From positions 1,147,370-1,211,369 of the forward strand of contig VZRZ01000586.1 of NCBI GenBank assembly GCA_013398175.1: a stretch of DNA of 64,000 bases, read 5' to 3'. The notes beneath the pieces are model-generated. The model was not told the DNA's origin. It saw only the letters and a list, made by a program, of their open reading frames with translations, and made no database searches. This document shows positions 1 through 12,616 of this stretch, piece by piece (the first letter of the stretch is position 1; each line of letters starts with the position of its first letter). A program made the translations under genes and the position numbers. This DNA comes from Climacteris rufus (taxonomy: Eukaryota > Chordata > Aves > Passeriformes > Climacteridae).

Positions 1-250
1 ACAACAGGTAACATTATAAATTTTGCTCTAGTAAATATGTTTTATCAAAACAAACTCTTATATTCTACTTCTTATATTCTTTTCTATGACCCTCACAATC
101 AAAGTTAAGGACCTTTATTAATTTGAACATACAATGTTTGCAATTTTCTATTTTTGCCTAGACTGTTGCCTTGAGAGGGTGCTCCGAACACATTCTGCAT
201 AGATATCCTGCATAGGATTCTGCATAATGACATCACAATTTCTGGATATG

Positions 251-420
251 ATCATAGAATCATAGAATCTGCTGAGTTGGAAGGAACCCATCAGGATCAC
301 TGAATCCAACTCCTGACTGCACAGAACACCCCCAAGAATCACAGCATGTCTCTGAGAGTGTTGTCAAAACACTTGAACTTAGACAGGTTTGCTGCAGTGA
401 CCACTGTGATTGTCAGTGGA
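251..420 (-). mobile_element. CR1 LINE, 3'-end fragment
   Basis: The left end carries two ATCATAGA-type units, the CR1 3' tail read from the opposite strand. The usual body follows: a GTTGGAAGGAACC-like stretch, then the 'ccaactcctgactgcacagaa' type and 'cttgaacttagacagg' type segments. Only the last roughly 170 bp of the element are clear. Sequence from 420 to about 500 may be a more diverged continuation. It is non-coding. Orientation is minus because the 3' tail lies on the left. Confidence 0.85.
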
Positions 421-523
421 TAAAAGACCAACTCCCCAAATTCAGCAGCACATTTCCACCCTAGTGGGGTGTAGTCCTCTGAGATAAAAGCGGTAGCCCA
501 AATTATGCTTTTCCATTAAGCAC

Positions 524-539
524 TTTTTTTTTTTTTTTT
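524..539. repeat. poly(T) tract, 16 bp
   Basis: An uninterrupted run of 16 T. No target duplication or attached retroposon body was seen, so it is listed as simple sequence only. Confidence 0.9.
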
Positions 540-733
540 GCTGACACTTTGAATAACAAGGTGAAGTTCCATGCCATTCTAGTTTACATTTTTACCTTTA
601 TTTCACTGATCATAGAATTAACCATCTGAAAAGAGAACTCATTTTTTGAAGTTTCACATAAATTTCTTTCTTCATCTCTCTGGTCTGGCACCTATTTTGA
701 GCACTTGGTTTTATAGTGGATAAGATTTGGATG

Positions 734-786
734 GAATCATAGAATCATAGAATCATAGAATCATAGAATCATAGAATCATAGAATC
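734..786 (-). repeat. Expanded CR1 3' tail, 8-bp microsatellite
   Basis: Six tandem AATCATAG units followed by a seventh partial unit. Most CR1 copies in this window keep one or two units, so this tail is longer than its neighbours. Confidence 0.93.
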
Positions 787-886
787 AGCTGATCTGGAAG
801 GGACCCATAAGGATCCTTGAGTCCATCTCCTGGCCCCGCACAGCACTCTAGCCCCAAGAGTAACACCATGAGCCCAAGAGTGTTGC

Positions 887-938
887 ATAAACACTTCTTG
901 AACTCTGTTTGAAATAAACACTTCTTGAACTCTGTTTG
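887..938. repeat. 27-bp tandem duplication inside the CR1
   Basis: A 25-bp block beginning ATAAACACTTCTTG occurs at 887-911 and again, identical, at 914-938. This is a period of 27 bp. Other CR1 copies have the segment once, so it is a copy-specific duplication. The perfect identity suggests it is younger than the CR1 insertion. Confidence 0.93.
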
Positions 939-1275
939 GCTTGGTGCTGTGGCCACTTCCCTGGAAAGATTGTTCCACTGCCCAACAGGAGTTTTAGTTT
1001 CACTTTGAGTGAAGAATCTTTTTCTAATACCCAACCTAACCCTATTCAGACACAACTTCAGGCCATTCCCTCAGGTCCTGTCACTGGTCACCACAGAGAA
1101 GAGAACAGTTCGTTCCCCTCCTCTTCCCCTCACAAGGAAGTTGTAATTGCAATGAGGTCTCCCTCCCCTCTGTCTCCTATTCTCCAGGCTGAACAGACCA
1201 AGTAACCTCAGCCACTCCCCATATGGCTTCCCCTCCAGATCCTTCACATCTTTGTTACCCTCCTTTGGATCCTCT

Positions 1276-1506
1276 CTAATAGTTTGATGTCCTTCTTCTA
1301 TTGTGACACCCAAAACTACCCCCAGCACTCAAGGTGAGGCTGCCCCAGTGCAGAGCAGAGTGGGACAATCCCCTCCCTTGCCTGGCTGCCTGATGCCCCC
1401 CAGGACAGGGATGTCCCTCCTGGCTGCAAGGGCACTGCTGGCTCATGTTCAACTTGCCATTGATCAGGACCCCCATGTCCCTTTCTGTGGTAGTGCTGTC
1501 CAGCAT
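1276..1506 (-). pseudogene. CR1 ORF2 C-terminal remnant, frameshifted
   Basis: Read on the minus strand, the first 26 residues contain TERDMGVLINGKLNMSQQC. This matches the region of CR1 ORF2 just after the reverse-transcriptase core, where family members usually read like 'KDLGVLVDEKLNMSQQC'. Beyond the final Cys this frame loses similarity. CR1-like sequence continues in another frame (GGIRQPGKGGDCPTLLCTGA, the counterpart of the 'SREVILPLYSALVRPHLE' stretch), so a frameshift lies near 1430. It has no start of its own and no function is expected. It is part of the 734-1535 copy. Confidence 0.75.
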
Positions 1507-1639
1507 CTCATTCCCCAGTCTGAAAGACTGTGCACAAAAGACTTGTGTGTAAAAGACAATTTTGGATGTAGCATCCTTGGAGAGGTCATTAATCCCATTG
1601 TAATATTAAACAGTATTCAAAATGAGACCACAGGCCATA

Positions 1640-4600
1640 CACACATGGGTAAATCAGGAGTATCTTCCTAAGGACAATGGAACTAGAATTACAGAGGCAT
1701 GACAGTTAACTATTGTGCAATAAATGTAAATATTTTTCATGTCCTCAGCTCAGTCACCTGGCAAGCCAAAGCCTGATGCTTTCACATACAAACTTTTATA
1801 ACACCGTGCAATGAGACTGCTTGAAAGAAATTACACCTATTCCAAAGTTTTCATGGTTTTGTACATTTCTTTCTGTCCATTTCAGTGTGCAGCATCTAGC
1901 TTTATACCTCCTCACAATCTGTGCTTCACAGCATCATCTGAGATATCCTTTCTTCCAAAAGGTCTAAAGTAAGTGATAACTATGAAATCTCTCAGTTTAA
2001 GACACAGCAACACATTAACAGCAGTAAAGGGATTCTTTGTCAGGTAAATGTCTTGAACTTCTGCTTCTACCCTTATTCTCATTCTCTGATTTTTTTTAGT
2101 TTCACATGCAGCAGCTGGTACCTATCATTCTACAGCTAAGTTACCAATTATTTAATGATTTTGCAGTCTATCAATTGTGTAGTCATTCCTTCTGCCTGCC
2201 AATTTTATTTAATATCCCAGACCTCTCCAGGTTACCCTGGGACTATGGGCCCATAAGAAATCTATCTGCCAACAGGTATAAAACTAACATGCAAGTATAT
2301 TTTAAAAATCTATAGATGTAATGATTTGAGGGTCAAATTAACCTCCAGTATAGAGAACCATATTGACAACCAACTGCACTGGGAATTTCACCTTTTTATG
2401 ATAGGGCTGGATACTACTGCATGTTTTTTTAGAGACATGTTTGAAAGTGAAGGAGATTCTGTCCTCCTTCAATATTTGTAACACTTCATTAAAATGCTTT
2501 GATGTAAGTAGCTTGATTTGGGAGTAAATTTAGTAATTTTTAAATTATTAACCCTAATAATTTTGATCCTTTCTTTCATATGAGAATACATTCACATGAA
2601 ATATTAATTCATCATCTTTAGGGTTCGTTAGGAAGAGATATGTAATGTAGCAGCATACATTCATTCACAGGCAAGATGACGGCACCTCAGTATTAGAATT
2701 TGATTACTTTTTCAGTTCTAGCAATCAGTCTAGACCATTGTAAGCATCTAGGATAAAATATTCAGCTTTATCAGCTTGCACTGGGCATCTCAGGCCAATG
2801 ACTATGACTCCACTACGAGTAGAAAAATATAATTCACTGATCCCAGGACTGTGTGGAGACAAGATTTAAAGTATCCTTCAGTTAAAGAGGGTGTCTGTGA
2901 AACAGACAGTAGAAAACAGTTAACTCATGTTCAGCTTTAATTTTTTAGTTCAAACTGAAAAGTTAATATTTTCCTAATAATTTTCACACGACTGCACCAT
3001 AACAAACCATCTAGCCATTGCAACAGATGTGAATGTCTCTTAAACTAATCATTAAGTCATGTCTAGAAACCTCGCTCACCTGCTTTTATGGTAGCTGTCT
3101 GATTTTATTTACTAAAACCCATACAATCCTGTTCATCTATTATTTTTCTGTAAGAGATATTATGCATGTATTTATCTGAGTATTTTTTTAAGAAATTGTA
3201 GTCACTTAAAATATTAACTGTTGGGGAAGAAAGGAAGAAAATAAGGATTTTAATTTCCACTGTTTAAGGACTGACTTGAAATTTGTTTTAAAAAGCGCTT
3301 TTTCTTTCTCTTTATTTTATTTTTTAGGTCTTTTGATTTAGTAAGAGCAAGGTGATTCATGATAACTTCACACAGAAAGCTTGTACTATTAAAAGTACAT
3401 CAGGTATCAAATTTCATATTTTGTGAGAGGGATTCCTATTTGGAACTTGTATATAAAGGAATGTTTAAAAGCCACGTTAGGTCTTCATATACTAAATTCA
3501 TCTGTTTGTGCCTGAATGTCCATGTACAAATATCCAAACAACCCAAGAAATAAGCTTGTGTGTTTGTGTGCATGTAAAAGCACACACATGATCCCCTCTG
3601 TCTATCAGTCTATCTACATATTTTCTGCTCTTTCTAACAAGTTGAAAGGACTAGTCACACCCTGTGATTAGCCTAATTATAATAATAATAATGGCTTGCT
3701 GAAAGCCACTGTAAAATTAGAAACCATGCTACAGCCTTCCTTTTTTTTTCAGGAAAAAAATACCTGAAGCAGAGTATCCATATCAGCTTCTCACAGAGTT
3801 TGGCTCCAATTTCTTCTGTTTCATTTTGCTACAATGCTTAATATTGGACCCTAAGGAAACAACAATTATATTTAGCACAGTTCTTATTCAGAGAAATTTA
3901 ATCTCCTCATTATCTGTGGATGCTATAATAGGAACGCTGGGATGAACTGTGGTCTTCTGTTTACCTTCTTTCAGTACTTCAGCATTTTAACCTTTCCTTT
4001 TCCAAAGTCATTTTATCAAATATATGAGATGATTAATGAGAGCAGCTTTTTTTCCAGTGTTCAACAATCACGTTCTTCTTGCTCATCTCTCCTTGCATAA
4101 TTATAATTACATTGTTCATGACAATATTTAAGGCTGTGTCAGCACTTCCATTACAAACCCCAATTTTCAGGAGTTTGTAATAAGGCTGGTGCACTTGGCA
4201 TTTGGCCAAATCTGAAGAGAACTGGAAATCGCACTGGTCAGGGCACTTGAAACCAAAACATGAACATGATTTGTTTTGGGCTAGGCTCCATATTTGGCAA
4301 GAAAGAGTGGCTGACAGCAAGTGCGAGTGAAGTAAAAGAGATCCAAGTGTCTGATAATACAGCTGAGCTTTACATAATGTCAGAGAACAGTGCAGGAGCA
4401 TGTCAAGCTAAGTAAGAAAGTTTTTCATAAGGCAGTGAAATAATGTTCCCCTTTTTGGAAGTAGGCCAGTGTGGAGAAGGTAAAAAGAGGACGGACTCAC
4501 AGCATGACTGGGTTTGTAGCTCTTACAATGCCAACTCAATAATTCATGAAAAAATCCTTAACAGAGCAATGAATACCTATGTACAGTTCTGGAAAGGAGG

Positions 4601-4934
4601 AGAAATTAGTAGGGTATTTAAAGAAAAATTAGTCCTTTTTCAAAAGTGGCTGGTGATTTTGCAAGCAGAACTTTATTGATTTTTTTTTTTAAAGAGCGTT
4701 GAGAACTTCCTAAGATCCCTTATACAGCTAGACTTTTTCACTCAAACTGCACTTTGATTCTTTAATAATTGAAATCCAAATAACCCTAATACAAAAAGAC
4801 AGCTCCTGATTATCCAGAAGAACAAAGAGTGGTAATCCAAATAAAAAATAAATGCAAATAATGCAAAACATATCTAAATTTCTTTGTGTAAACATAATGC
4901 AGTTATTATTTTTTTACCTTCAGAAAAGGAAGTT
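1640..4934. other. Unique AT-rich DNA, nothing recognised
   Basis: No repeat family, exon or RNA gene could be recognised. There are short simple runs only, for example a (TAA)n stretch near 3678-3692. A 122-residue open frame on the minus strand at 4033-4401 shows no recognisable domain and is treated as chance. Confidence 0.5.
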
Positions 4935-5328
4935 ATCATAGAATAATAGAACCATAGAAAGGTTTGGCTTGAAAGGGTTCTTAAAGATAACCTAGTTTCA
5001 ACCTCCTTGCCATGGGCAGTGAACCTTCTTCTAGATCAGGTAACTCAGAGCCCAATCCAGCCTAGTCTTTAACACTTCCAGGGGTGGAACAACCACAACT
5101 TCTCCAGGCAACCTGTTCCAGTGCCTCACCATCTTTATAGTAAAGAATTTTTCCTGATATCTAAACCTACCCTCCTCCAAAAGACCATTTCCCATTGTCC
5201 TATCACTACAGGTCCTCATGAAATATCCCTCTCCAGCTTTCTTGTAAGCCCTCCTTAGGTACTGGAAGGCTGACCTAAGTCTCTCCATAGCCTTCTCTTC
5301 TCCAGGCTGAACAATCCCATCACTCCTT
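4935..5328 (-). mobile_element. CR1 LINE, about 0.4 kb 3' fragment
   Basis: The tail is degraded (ATCATAGAATAATAGAACC). The CR1 3' untranslated region follows in order: 'ggcttgaaagggttctta', 'cctccttgccatgggcag', 'aacctgttccagtgcctca', 'tttttcctgatatctaaacc', 'ctccaggctgaacaatccc'. It ends abruptly at about 5328. An 85-residue minus-strand open frame inside it (5031-5288) is a read-through of non-coding CR1 sequence and not a gene. Confidence 0.93.
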
Positions 5329-8300
5329 AATTATGACATAAGGGTAAAGATAAAGGAAAAAGGAAGGGACCATTGTTAAAATAGAATAATATACAAGCTA
5401 AATAAACTCCTTTTGTGTAGTAAAGAAGTAACTTGACAATAAACAGGAAAAAATGTAGTTTTAATCCCAAATGCTCACTGAAATATTTGTAACTTTTTTT
5501 CATGGAGTGACATGACCAGATGTTTGCTTTTGTTCTGAGTACTTAGTGCATATTTTTTGACTTCTGGGCAGGATTGAGGACTAGTTACAAATTTATATAC
5601 TGTGACAGAAGACAACACAGGTTCAGGAGAGCACAGATGACTTATTAGTAAATGGTTTCTCCTTTTTACCCCTTTTTTTCCTGTACTGATGCCTTTACTG
5701 GGAAATCTGAGAGGGAGATACCAATTTCACACACATGCAAAGCAAATCAAGACACATGAACAAGTTATTACTGATTAAATATGGCCTGAGGATACGTTTC
5801 AGCTGTTGATAATTACCTACGTTTGCTATTCTTATCTTTATTTAAAAGTTAGCTGCTTGCCTAACACTTCCTAGAGTTCAAGAAGACACACAAGCAGTTA
5901 CTGTGATCAGCTGTACCTTATTAACCTGTACCTGTTTCTCCATTACTCTATCCTTCATTCATCCTCCTGTAGCTAATAGACCTCACTCCATGATATTGCT
6001 TTAGATTTGAGCAGCTTGAGTTCAGTCTAATGAATACTAACTTCTGCTAAATAAAATAGTATTCATCCATAATTTCAAATATAGATTAGTTGATAGTCTA
6101 GTTTGTTTAGTTTCTAAAGTAGTAAAAACTACCAAATGCAAATCTGTCAAAGCAAATTAATTTTTCTTCTATTTTTTCAAGTCATCAAGAGATGTATCTA
6201 GAAGCCCCTCTCACAATGGTTTAGCAATTAAGTAACTTGGTAATTACAAGTAAAATTTGTCATCCTGCAGAATGATTCTGAGAGACCAGAACCAGAGTGT
6301 TTAGGGATAACAGGGTGGGTGAGAAAGTAATCTCTGCCAACTAGAGCAATACCTGGATGAAGTAAATGGACACATAAGTGAACCCCTGCTAAACACACAG
6401 TGGCACTTCTGCACCTCTGCGTTCTTCAGTAAACTTGGAGCAGCAGTCTACAAATCCCCCTTCACACATAACTTTAAAAAGCATTCAACATTGTCTGAAT
6501 AGCAATGGATGGATTCTTTGAAATAGGTTTAAGACACAGCAAAGTAGGGACTAGCTTATGCTGGTTTCAGCTTTTCTATGTCACATAGTCTACAGCTGCA
6601 AACAGTATAGCACCCACTGTTGATGTGGAGAGTCTGATAATCCTACAAATTCCTATGTCCTCTTGTGTTTAGATACAAGCTTCTGTCCAACATTTATTTC
6701 CAGGATGTTTCACATTCTGCTTAGTCTCTATTCCCCATCATGATGGCCATAGAAATTATTTTAGAGAATTTTGAACCTTTGCAGATTCAGACGGAATCTG
6801 AAAATGCAAGAGTTCTGTTACAACATAAAAGTAAATTTTGGGCTTGTGTGTTTCAGGGAAATACATCTCATAACGAACATATGTTTAATGGAGTTAAATG
6901 ACAAGTTAAAAACAGAGAGAAAAGCAAGTTCTAAAACTATTTATTTGTTTAGAAGTCTGTGACAAAAAAAAAAAGAATCACTGATGTAATTTTATTATGT
7001 CTTTACAGAGCTTTTATATCATAAACATTTTTAGAACTTCACCATGCTCCTTCTGAAGGAATTTTTGTATTAATCAAATACCTCTTTTCAAAATCTCATA
7101 GAAATATGTGTGTCTGTGGCATCATTTCCAATTGCTTTTGGATCAGAGAAGAAGACAATATTATGAAATGTGAGTTTGACCTTCTTTTCTCCAGTCACAA
7201 ACTGGCAATAGAATTTTTTTCATGTTGAATACCTCACTCTCCCTCTGGAAGATTTCACGTATATTATCTGGCTTGGGAGAGGAAACACAGTTTGTATTCT
7301 GACCCTTCCTTAAATCTCCACTGAGGCTGGAGGAAGAAATTTTTCTAGAGAATTGTCCTGTACAAAATCCATTCTAACTCTAAATTTTCTAAAGGGAATG
7401 TAAAGGGTAGCTGGGGAAAATGGAAGAACTTGTTGTTATACAAGTTAAATAGAAATTAAGAGAATGTAGAAAACCAATGGTGAGAAACAGAAACAGCTTT
7501 TCCCCCATTCTAGATATGGATGGTATTGGAGAAAAAAACAGATTCTACTATAAATCAGGTGAATTTGTCAAGACACTATATTTTATTCCATTACTGTATA
7601 GCTGGTGCAGTCTAAAAGGTTCTTTATTAAACCACCCAATGGAACAAATAGAACTGAAAGTGTCAAATTATTATTCCATTGTACTAGTGAATTACAACTA
7701 TGCCAAGAAGTTGTAATTATTTATTTATTTTGTGGTTTTTTCCCCCCAGATTCTTTATTTAGAAGATATATACATGTGTTTGAATACCAGTTGTTTTGAA
7801 ATTAAAAATCCCAAACAACTAAACAAACCCAAAAAAACCCCAACCCCAAAAAACCTACCTGGCTTGGATAAGAACTTTGAAAAGAAATAAAATAAAAGTC
7901 AGAAATTTGAAAACAGACTTTAATGACAGACTAAAATATATTGCTATTACACGTTGAAAATAAAAAGAGACCTTCTAATGCAAGTTTTTCTTGCTAAGAA
8001 TTATTTTCTTTGTCTTGGCAGCAACAAAATGTCACTTTTAAACAAGAAAAAAGTCCAGAACTTTTGAGAATACCTTACATTGTAGTTGATGTACCATTTT
8101 GTCTTATAAGGGTCTTTGGAATAACAATATTAAATATAAGTAAACTGTTATAGTCTGAAAAAATTATCTGATGTGCTCATGAACACACAAGGAAAGCTGA
8201 GCTGTATTTGCTGGGATGGATCTCTGGACATGTCAGGACGATATGTAGTGCTCCTAAGAGGATGTATACCTCCACCTATTTCATCACTTCTGTTTTGAAC

Positions 8301-11300
8301 TATATTTCATGTGAGGTAATACCTAAAGCCTTTCAAAGTGTTGTCCCAAGAAGCCAGCATTACCAGAGTTTGCTCTGTTTTAGGCAAGCTGGTGCACAAA
8401 CCAGAGTACACCCACCGATAAATGTAGAGTGACTGTAGATTCTGTTTGATTTCAAGTGCTACTTTCACAATTACACTGGAGACCTGGCTGTCTCCTGACT
8501 GTGCTACTGTTTCAGTGGCAAATTGGGGACTGTATGAATGGTCCTTCTTTTAGTTTGGTATTGATTGCTTCTTTTATTTTTTTAAGGTTAGTGACTGAAT
8601 TATGTTGCACATAATAAGATTTTTGTGCTTAAAAGAAGAAATCCTTTCTAATGGTATCATGAATAAGGAAGGCTTCTCCAACTTCCACCTTTCTTCTTTT
8701 TTTGGTCTCCATGCTGGAAATGCTAATTCACTATGTGAATACCTAAGAGGAGAGTTATAAATTGATAAGCATAGTTATAATTTGATGAAGGAGAAGGTGT
8801 CACACACACATGCATGTGCTCACATACTTCTGTTACAATACTTCATTGGATTCAGAATTGAATACTTCATTGTTTTCAGAACACTGCTGCCAAAATAGTA
8901 CCCCTAGTACACGATCTCTAAGCTTGCTTTTCTAAATTTTCAGATTGATAGAAATTACATAAATGCTGATATCTCTCCAGAACTGCTTTGATTAAAGCTT
9001 AAAAATAATCTTTATGTTTATTAGTGGATAGCTGAAATTCTACTATAAAGATTGGTTCACAATAGGAAATAAGGAACAGAATAACTTACTACTTCTTCTT
9101 CAGGTTCTTTAAAGCAAGTTGTGCTGCTCTATATGCCACATGCAATAAGGAAATACAGAGGTTGCCTGTGCGACTACTATTCAGTATTCACTGAACTGCT
9201 TCAGGATTGATAGAATAAATGGAAGAAACTAGGGAAAACAAACCACTTATATAATACTTAGAGCAGGAATAATTATATATGCAAAACCACATTGCAATCT
9301 GCTCTTTTCAGTGCTTAGGTTTTCAATGAAATATTCTTTGTACAGAAGTTTTATTCTATTCTCCTGTAATGTTTGATGCTTTTTTAACCAAAGAGAAAGC
9401 TTTTGTAAGAAGAAGCACAGTTTTTTATTAGAAATACATAAGTAGTCTCACTCAATACAAAAATTATCATTTATGTTTTTTTATGTGAGGCCCTCCCTCC
9501 AAGAAATGACATCACAGTGTTACTCAGTTATAGGTAATTGATTTATTTGTAATTTTCTTTTCCTGTGAGATTGGTTATATTGCAGATTCTGTGGTTATTT
9601 GATGCCGCCGGTTATCCTGATGAGATAGTGTAACTGAATGCACTTCTCTTTTGTGCCAGGAAAGTAGTGTTCTTTTATGCTCTGTAGCACAGCATCAGGC
9701 ATGTTTGCTGGTTCATTTCTCAATCAGTCAGAAAAGCTGAGCCCTTGTAAATTAAGTTATTAAAGTTTCTGGTATACTTGTTCTAGAAAATTCCATTTTA
9801 ATAGTTACAGATACCACCCTGTATCAGTTGCCTGCTTTCAGGGATTCACGTCAGATGGGATCTCATCTTGACAGCAAGAATACAGCCGCTCAAAAAATAA
9901 ATGATCACTATAGACCATTAGTGAAAATAACCTGATTTTCTTTTACTAGCTGCTGTAAATATTTACTTTGACAACCCACTTTATCGAACTATGAGGATAC
10001 AACTTTGTGTATGATAAGACTGAAGGTCAATGGTTGTTTAATAAACTCTAAATAAAGAATTATGTGATACACTGCACACATTTCACATCCAGTGATGTAT
10101 TAATGCATCATTGCACTCTGTATAATCAGCTCAAATTACTTCCTTTAAGGAGACAGAGATTGTTTCCCTGGCATCCTTTTTTGTTTTTTTTTAATTTAAA
10201 TGCACTATTGGTTAAATGCCAGCAATTCAGATAACATTTAAGGTGAATACCGTATTAGATCTATTGAATGTTGTAATTTTCAATGTCTTAGGGATAAATG
10301 AGAGATAAACAAGTCCATATTATATATTGCAACATAGTTTTAAAATAAACACCTGTTGATACTACAGTCAAATATAATGCCAGAATTGACAAAGGCTCGT
10401 ATTTGGAATACTGGCATAGCTTCAGAGTTTTTCCAAGCAGAAGTTTCACTGTGAATTCTCTGTTGCATTTTTCTGCTTCTTCTTTTTTTTGTTGTTTTTT
10501 CTGAATGTCATTGAATGTGGACACATAAAGATATAGACAGAAATAAATATTTATAAGCCACAGAACAAAACAGCTTTGACTGAATGTTTGACATTAGATA
10601 GGAAATAGGTCCTCTGATTTGCATGGCTAGACACAGACAGGAACATAGGGATAGATACAATTTTCTTCAGTGCTGTGTTGTGCTGCCTCTTTTGCTAATG
10701 TCGTTAGAGTTTCAGCTACTGCAAAAGCAGATGTGAAGATATTAAAATGGCCACTCCAGCAGTCTGATTTGGGATATTAACTGGCTGAGTCCAGATATAT
10801 GGATCCGTCTCCATATGGCTTCCAAAGCAGTTTCTGAATTTTTAAAATCTTGCTAGAACTCTTTAATTTCTCACTGTCTCCAGTTCCCTGAGTAACCCTG
10901 AACTTAAACCTGCTATGTTAAGAAATTATGTTCATTTTCAATTCACTGTCACAATATTTCTTTTTCTTATTTTTTCTTGTTTAGTAAAAAATTGGTTTAA
11001 ACTATTGATCTTAAACATGACTGCAATGTAAAAGATGAAAGATTGTTCTTGTTTTAATGTGAATTCACAGGGCAAAAGAATGCATAAGGGAAAAGAAGAG
11101 TATGTTCATAGGGCAGGAAAAAGTAAATTTTTTCTTTGAATACAATGTTCATATTTCAATGAAGTCGAATCTATATGCTCTGTGTATATAATAATAAACC
11201 AAATTCGCTCTCAATATTGCATGAAATTGTTTTCTTTCTGTCAGCCTAAACATACAGGAAGACTGTTGGGATGGGAAGTAACTAGGAAAACTTACCCAGG

Positions 11301-12037
11301 GCTGTAACTTCACAGCTTCCTGTGTCAACCTTCCTTCTTTTAAAGAAGTTTCTGTTTGTTCACATCACAGATGGGAAGTGTTTACACAGACTCAGCTGAG
11401 CTGGCTGTAAACCAATCAGTTTAGATATTGATGTTAAGTAGTAATAAGTAGTATCCTGTAGGAAATTATAAAATTTCAGTACCGGTATTTAAAGTCAATG
11501 TCTATCATAAACTTCTGATCTTATTCAACTCTTCTGGTATCAGCCCAGATCTCAGGAAGCAAGACATATTAAAACTGTGGTCATAAAAGCAGCATCAGTT
11601 TTGTCCCTTTAAGACTGGCTAGCTACGTTAGCCCAGTGATATGAATCACAGCAGTTATGGGATACGAAAACAGGTATTTCATGACATTGGTAAAATGTTA
11701 TTGTGTCATCAGTAAAAATTGGTTATGGTATTATCTGAGAATGCTCATGGTAACCACTAAGAAGAACCTACATATTAGAAGGGGGATTTTTCTGTTAAAG
11801 CAAGTTCTCTCTGCCATATGGGGAGGCAGGAATAACACACCTGAAAGACAGCAGCATCACAGTTTCTATAAGGAGCAGTAAAGTCTGCTTCTCTCCTATA
11901 CCTTTCACAAAACTGTAAGACTGTGTGTTCCCCTGAAAATTACAAAAACTTAACAAATGTAACTTTTCTGTAAGAAGTCTGAATCACTTATAGCAAACCC
12001 AGGAGTTGTTCATGGGAGTGTCTTTGATGTAGTAGGT
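5329..12037. other. Unique AT-rich DNA, possible conserved segment at 9.6-10.2 kb
   Basis: No gene or repeat family could be recognised across this stretch. The part from about 7800 to 7855 is an A/C-rich low-complexity patch. The part at 9590-10165 is more compositionally complex than its surroundings and is listed among the findings as a candidate conserved noncoding element. The small open frames here are short and unlike any family I know. Confidence 0.5.
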
Positions 12038-12390
12038 GACCTAATTGTGTCCTATCAGTAGCTGAAGGGAGCCTACAAGAAAGATGAACAGGGACTTGTT
12101 ACAAGAGCATGCAGTGACAGGACAAGGGGGAATGGCTTCAAACTGAAAGACAGTAGACTTAGACGAGATACTAATAAAAATTATTTTCTATGAGGATGGT
12201 GAGGCACTGGCACGGGTTGTCCAGAGAAGCTGTGAATGCCCCATTCCTGGAAGTGTTCAAGGCCAGGTTCGACGGAGCTCTGTGTAACCTGACCTAGTGA
12301 AAGGTGTCCTTGCCCACGGCAGGCAAGCAGAGTGAGATGGTCTTTAAGGCCCTTTCCAATCCAGGCCATTCTATGAATACTTTGTGATGC
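12038..12390 (+). mobile_element. CR1 LINE, about 0.35 kb, plus strand
   Basis: Runs in the sense direction of CR1: 'gacctaattgtg', 'ggacaagggggaatggcttc', 'gatggtgaggcactggca', 'cccagagaagctgtg'-like, 'ccattcctggaagtgttca', then 'ctttaaggccctttccaat' and a degraded tail (CCATTCTATGAATACTTTG). The tail keeps only one recognisable 8-bp unit. This is one of two plus-strand CR1 copies in the window. A minus-strand open frame across it is an antisense shadow. Confidence 0.93.
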
Positions 12391-12484
12391 TGCATAACGG
12401 AAAAGCCTATTCTGTCTATTCACCTCTGACTCTGTAGGTGTTCTCTGGTCTTGAAGTCTCTAGAATCTATGTATGCCTTTAACT

Positions 12485-12616
12485 CTGTGTGTGTGTATGT
12501 GTGTGTATGTGTGTGTGTGTATGTGTGTGTGTATGTGTGTGTATGTGTGTGTATGTGTGAAATTCTATGTATACCCTTCACTTTGTCTGTGTGTGTTTGT
12601 GTGTGTGTCTGTGTCT
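12485..12616. repeat. Compound TG microsatellite
   Basis: A (TG)n array interrupted at regular spacing by TATG units fills 12485-12559. After about 25 bp of other sequence, a second, less regular TG/TTTG/TCTG array occupies 12586-12616. Two overlapping Cys/Val-rich open frames here are translations of the repeat. Confidence 0.95.

Larger units (their letters stand above)
734..1535 (-). mobile_element. CR1 LINE, about 0.8 kb 5'-truncated copy
   Basis: Starts with the CR1 tail (AATCATAG units) and runs through the standard CR1 3' untranslated region into the C-terminal part of ORF2. It shows the familiar blocks in order: the tail-proximal 'ggaagggaccca' block, 'ttccactgccca', 'ctccaggctgaaca', 'ggatcctctct', 'cagcactcaaggt', 'ggctcatgttcaact' and 'tccccagtctg'. 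Clear similarity stops near 1535. Sequence at 1580-1640 ('gaggtcattaatcc') may be a diverged continuation after a deletion. CR1 copies are typically 5'-truncated and make no reliable target duplication, which fits this copy. Confidence 0.93.

Noticed and set aside
4033..4401. 122-residue minus-strand open frame
   Set aside because: No recognisable domain and no repeat or exon signal. Length is plausible by chance in 64 kb.
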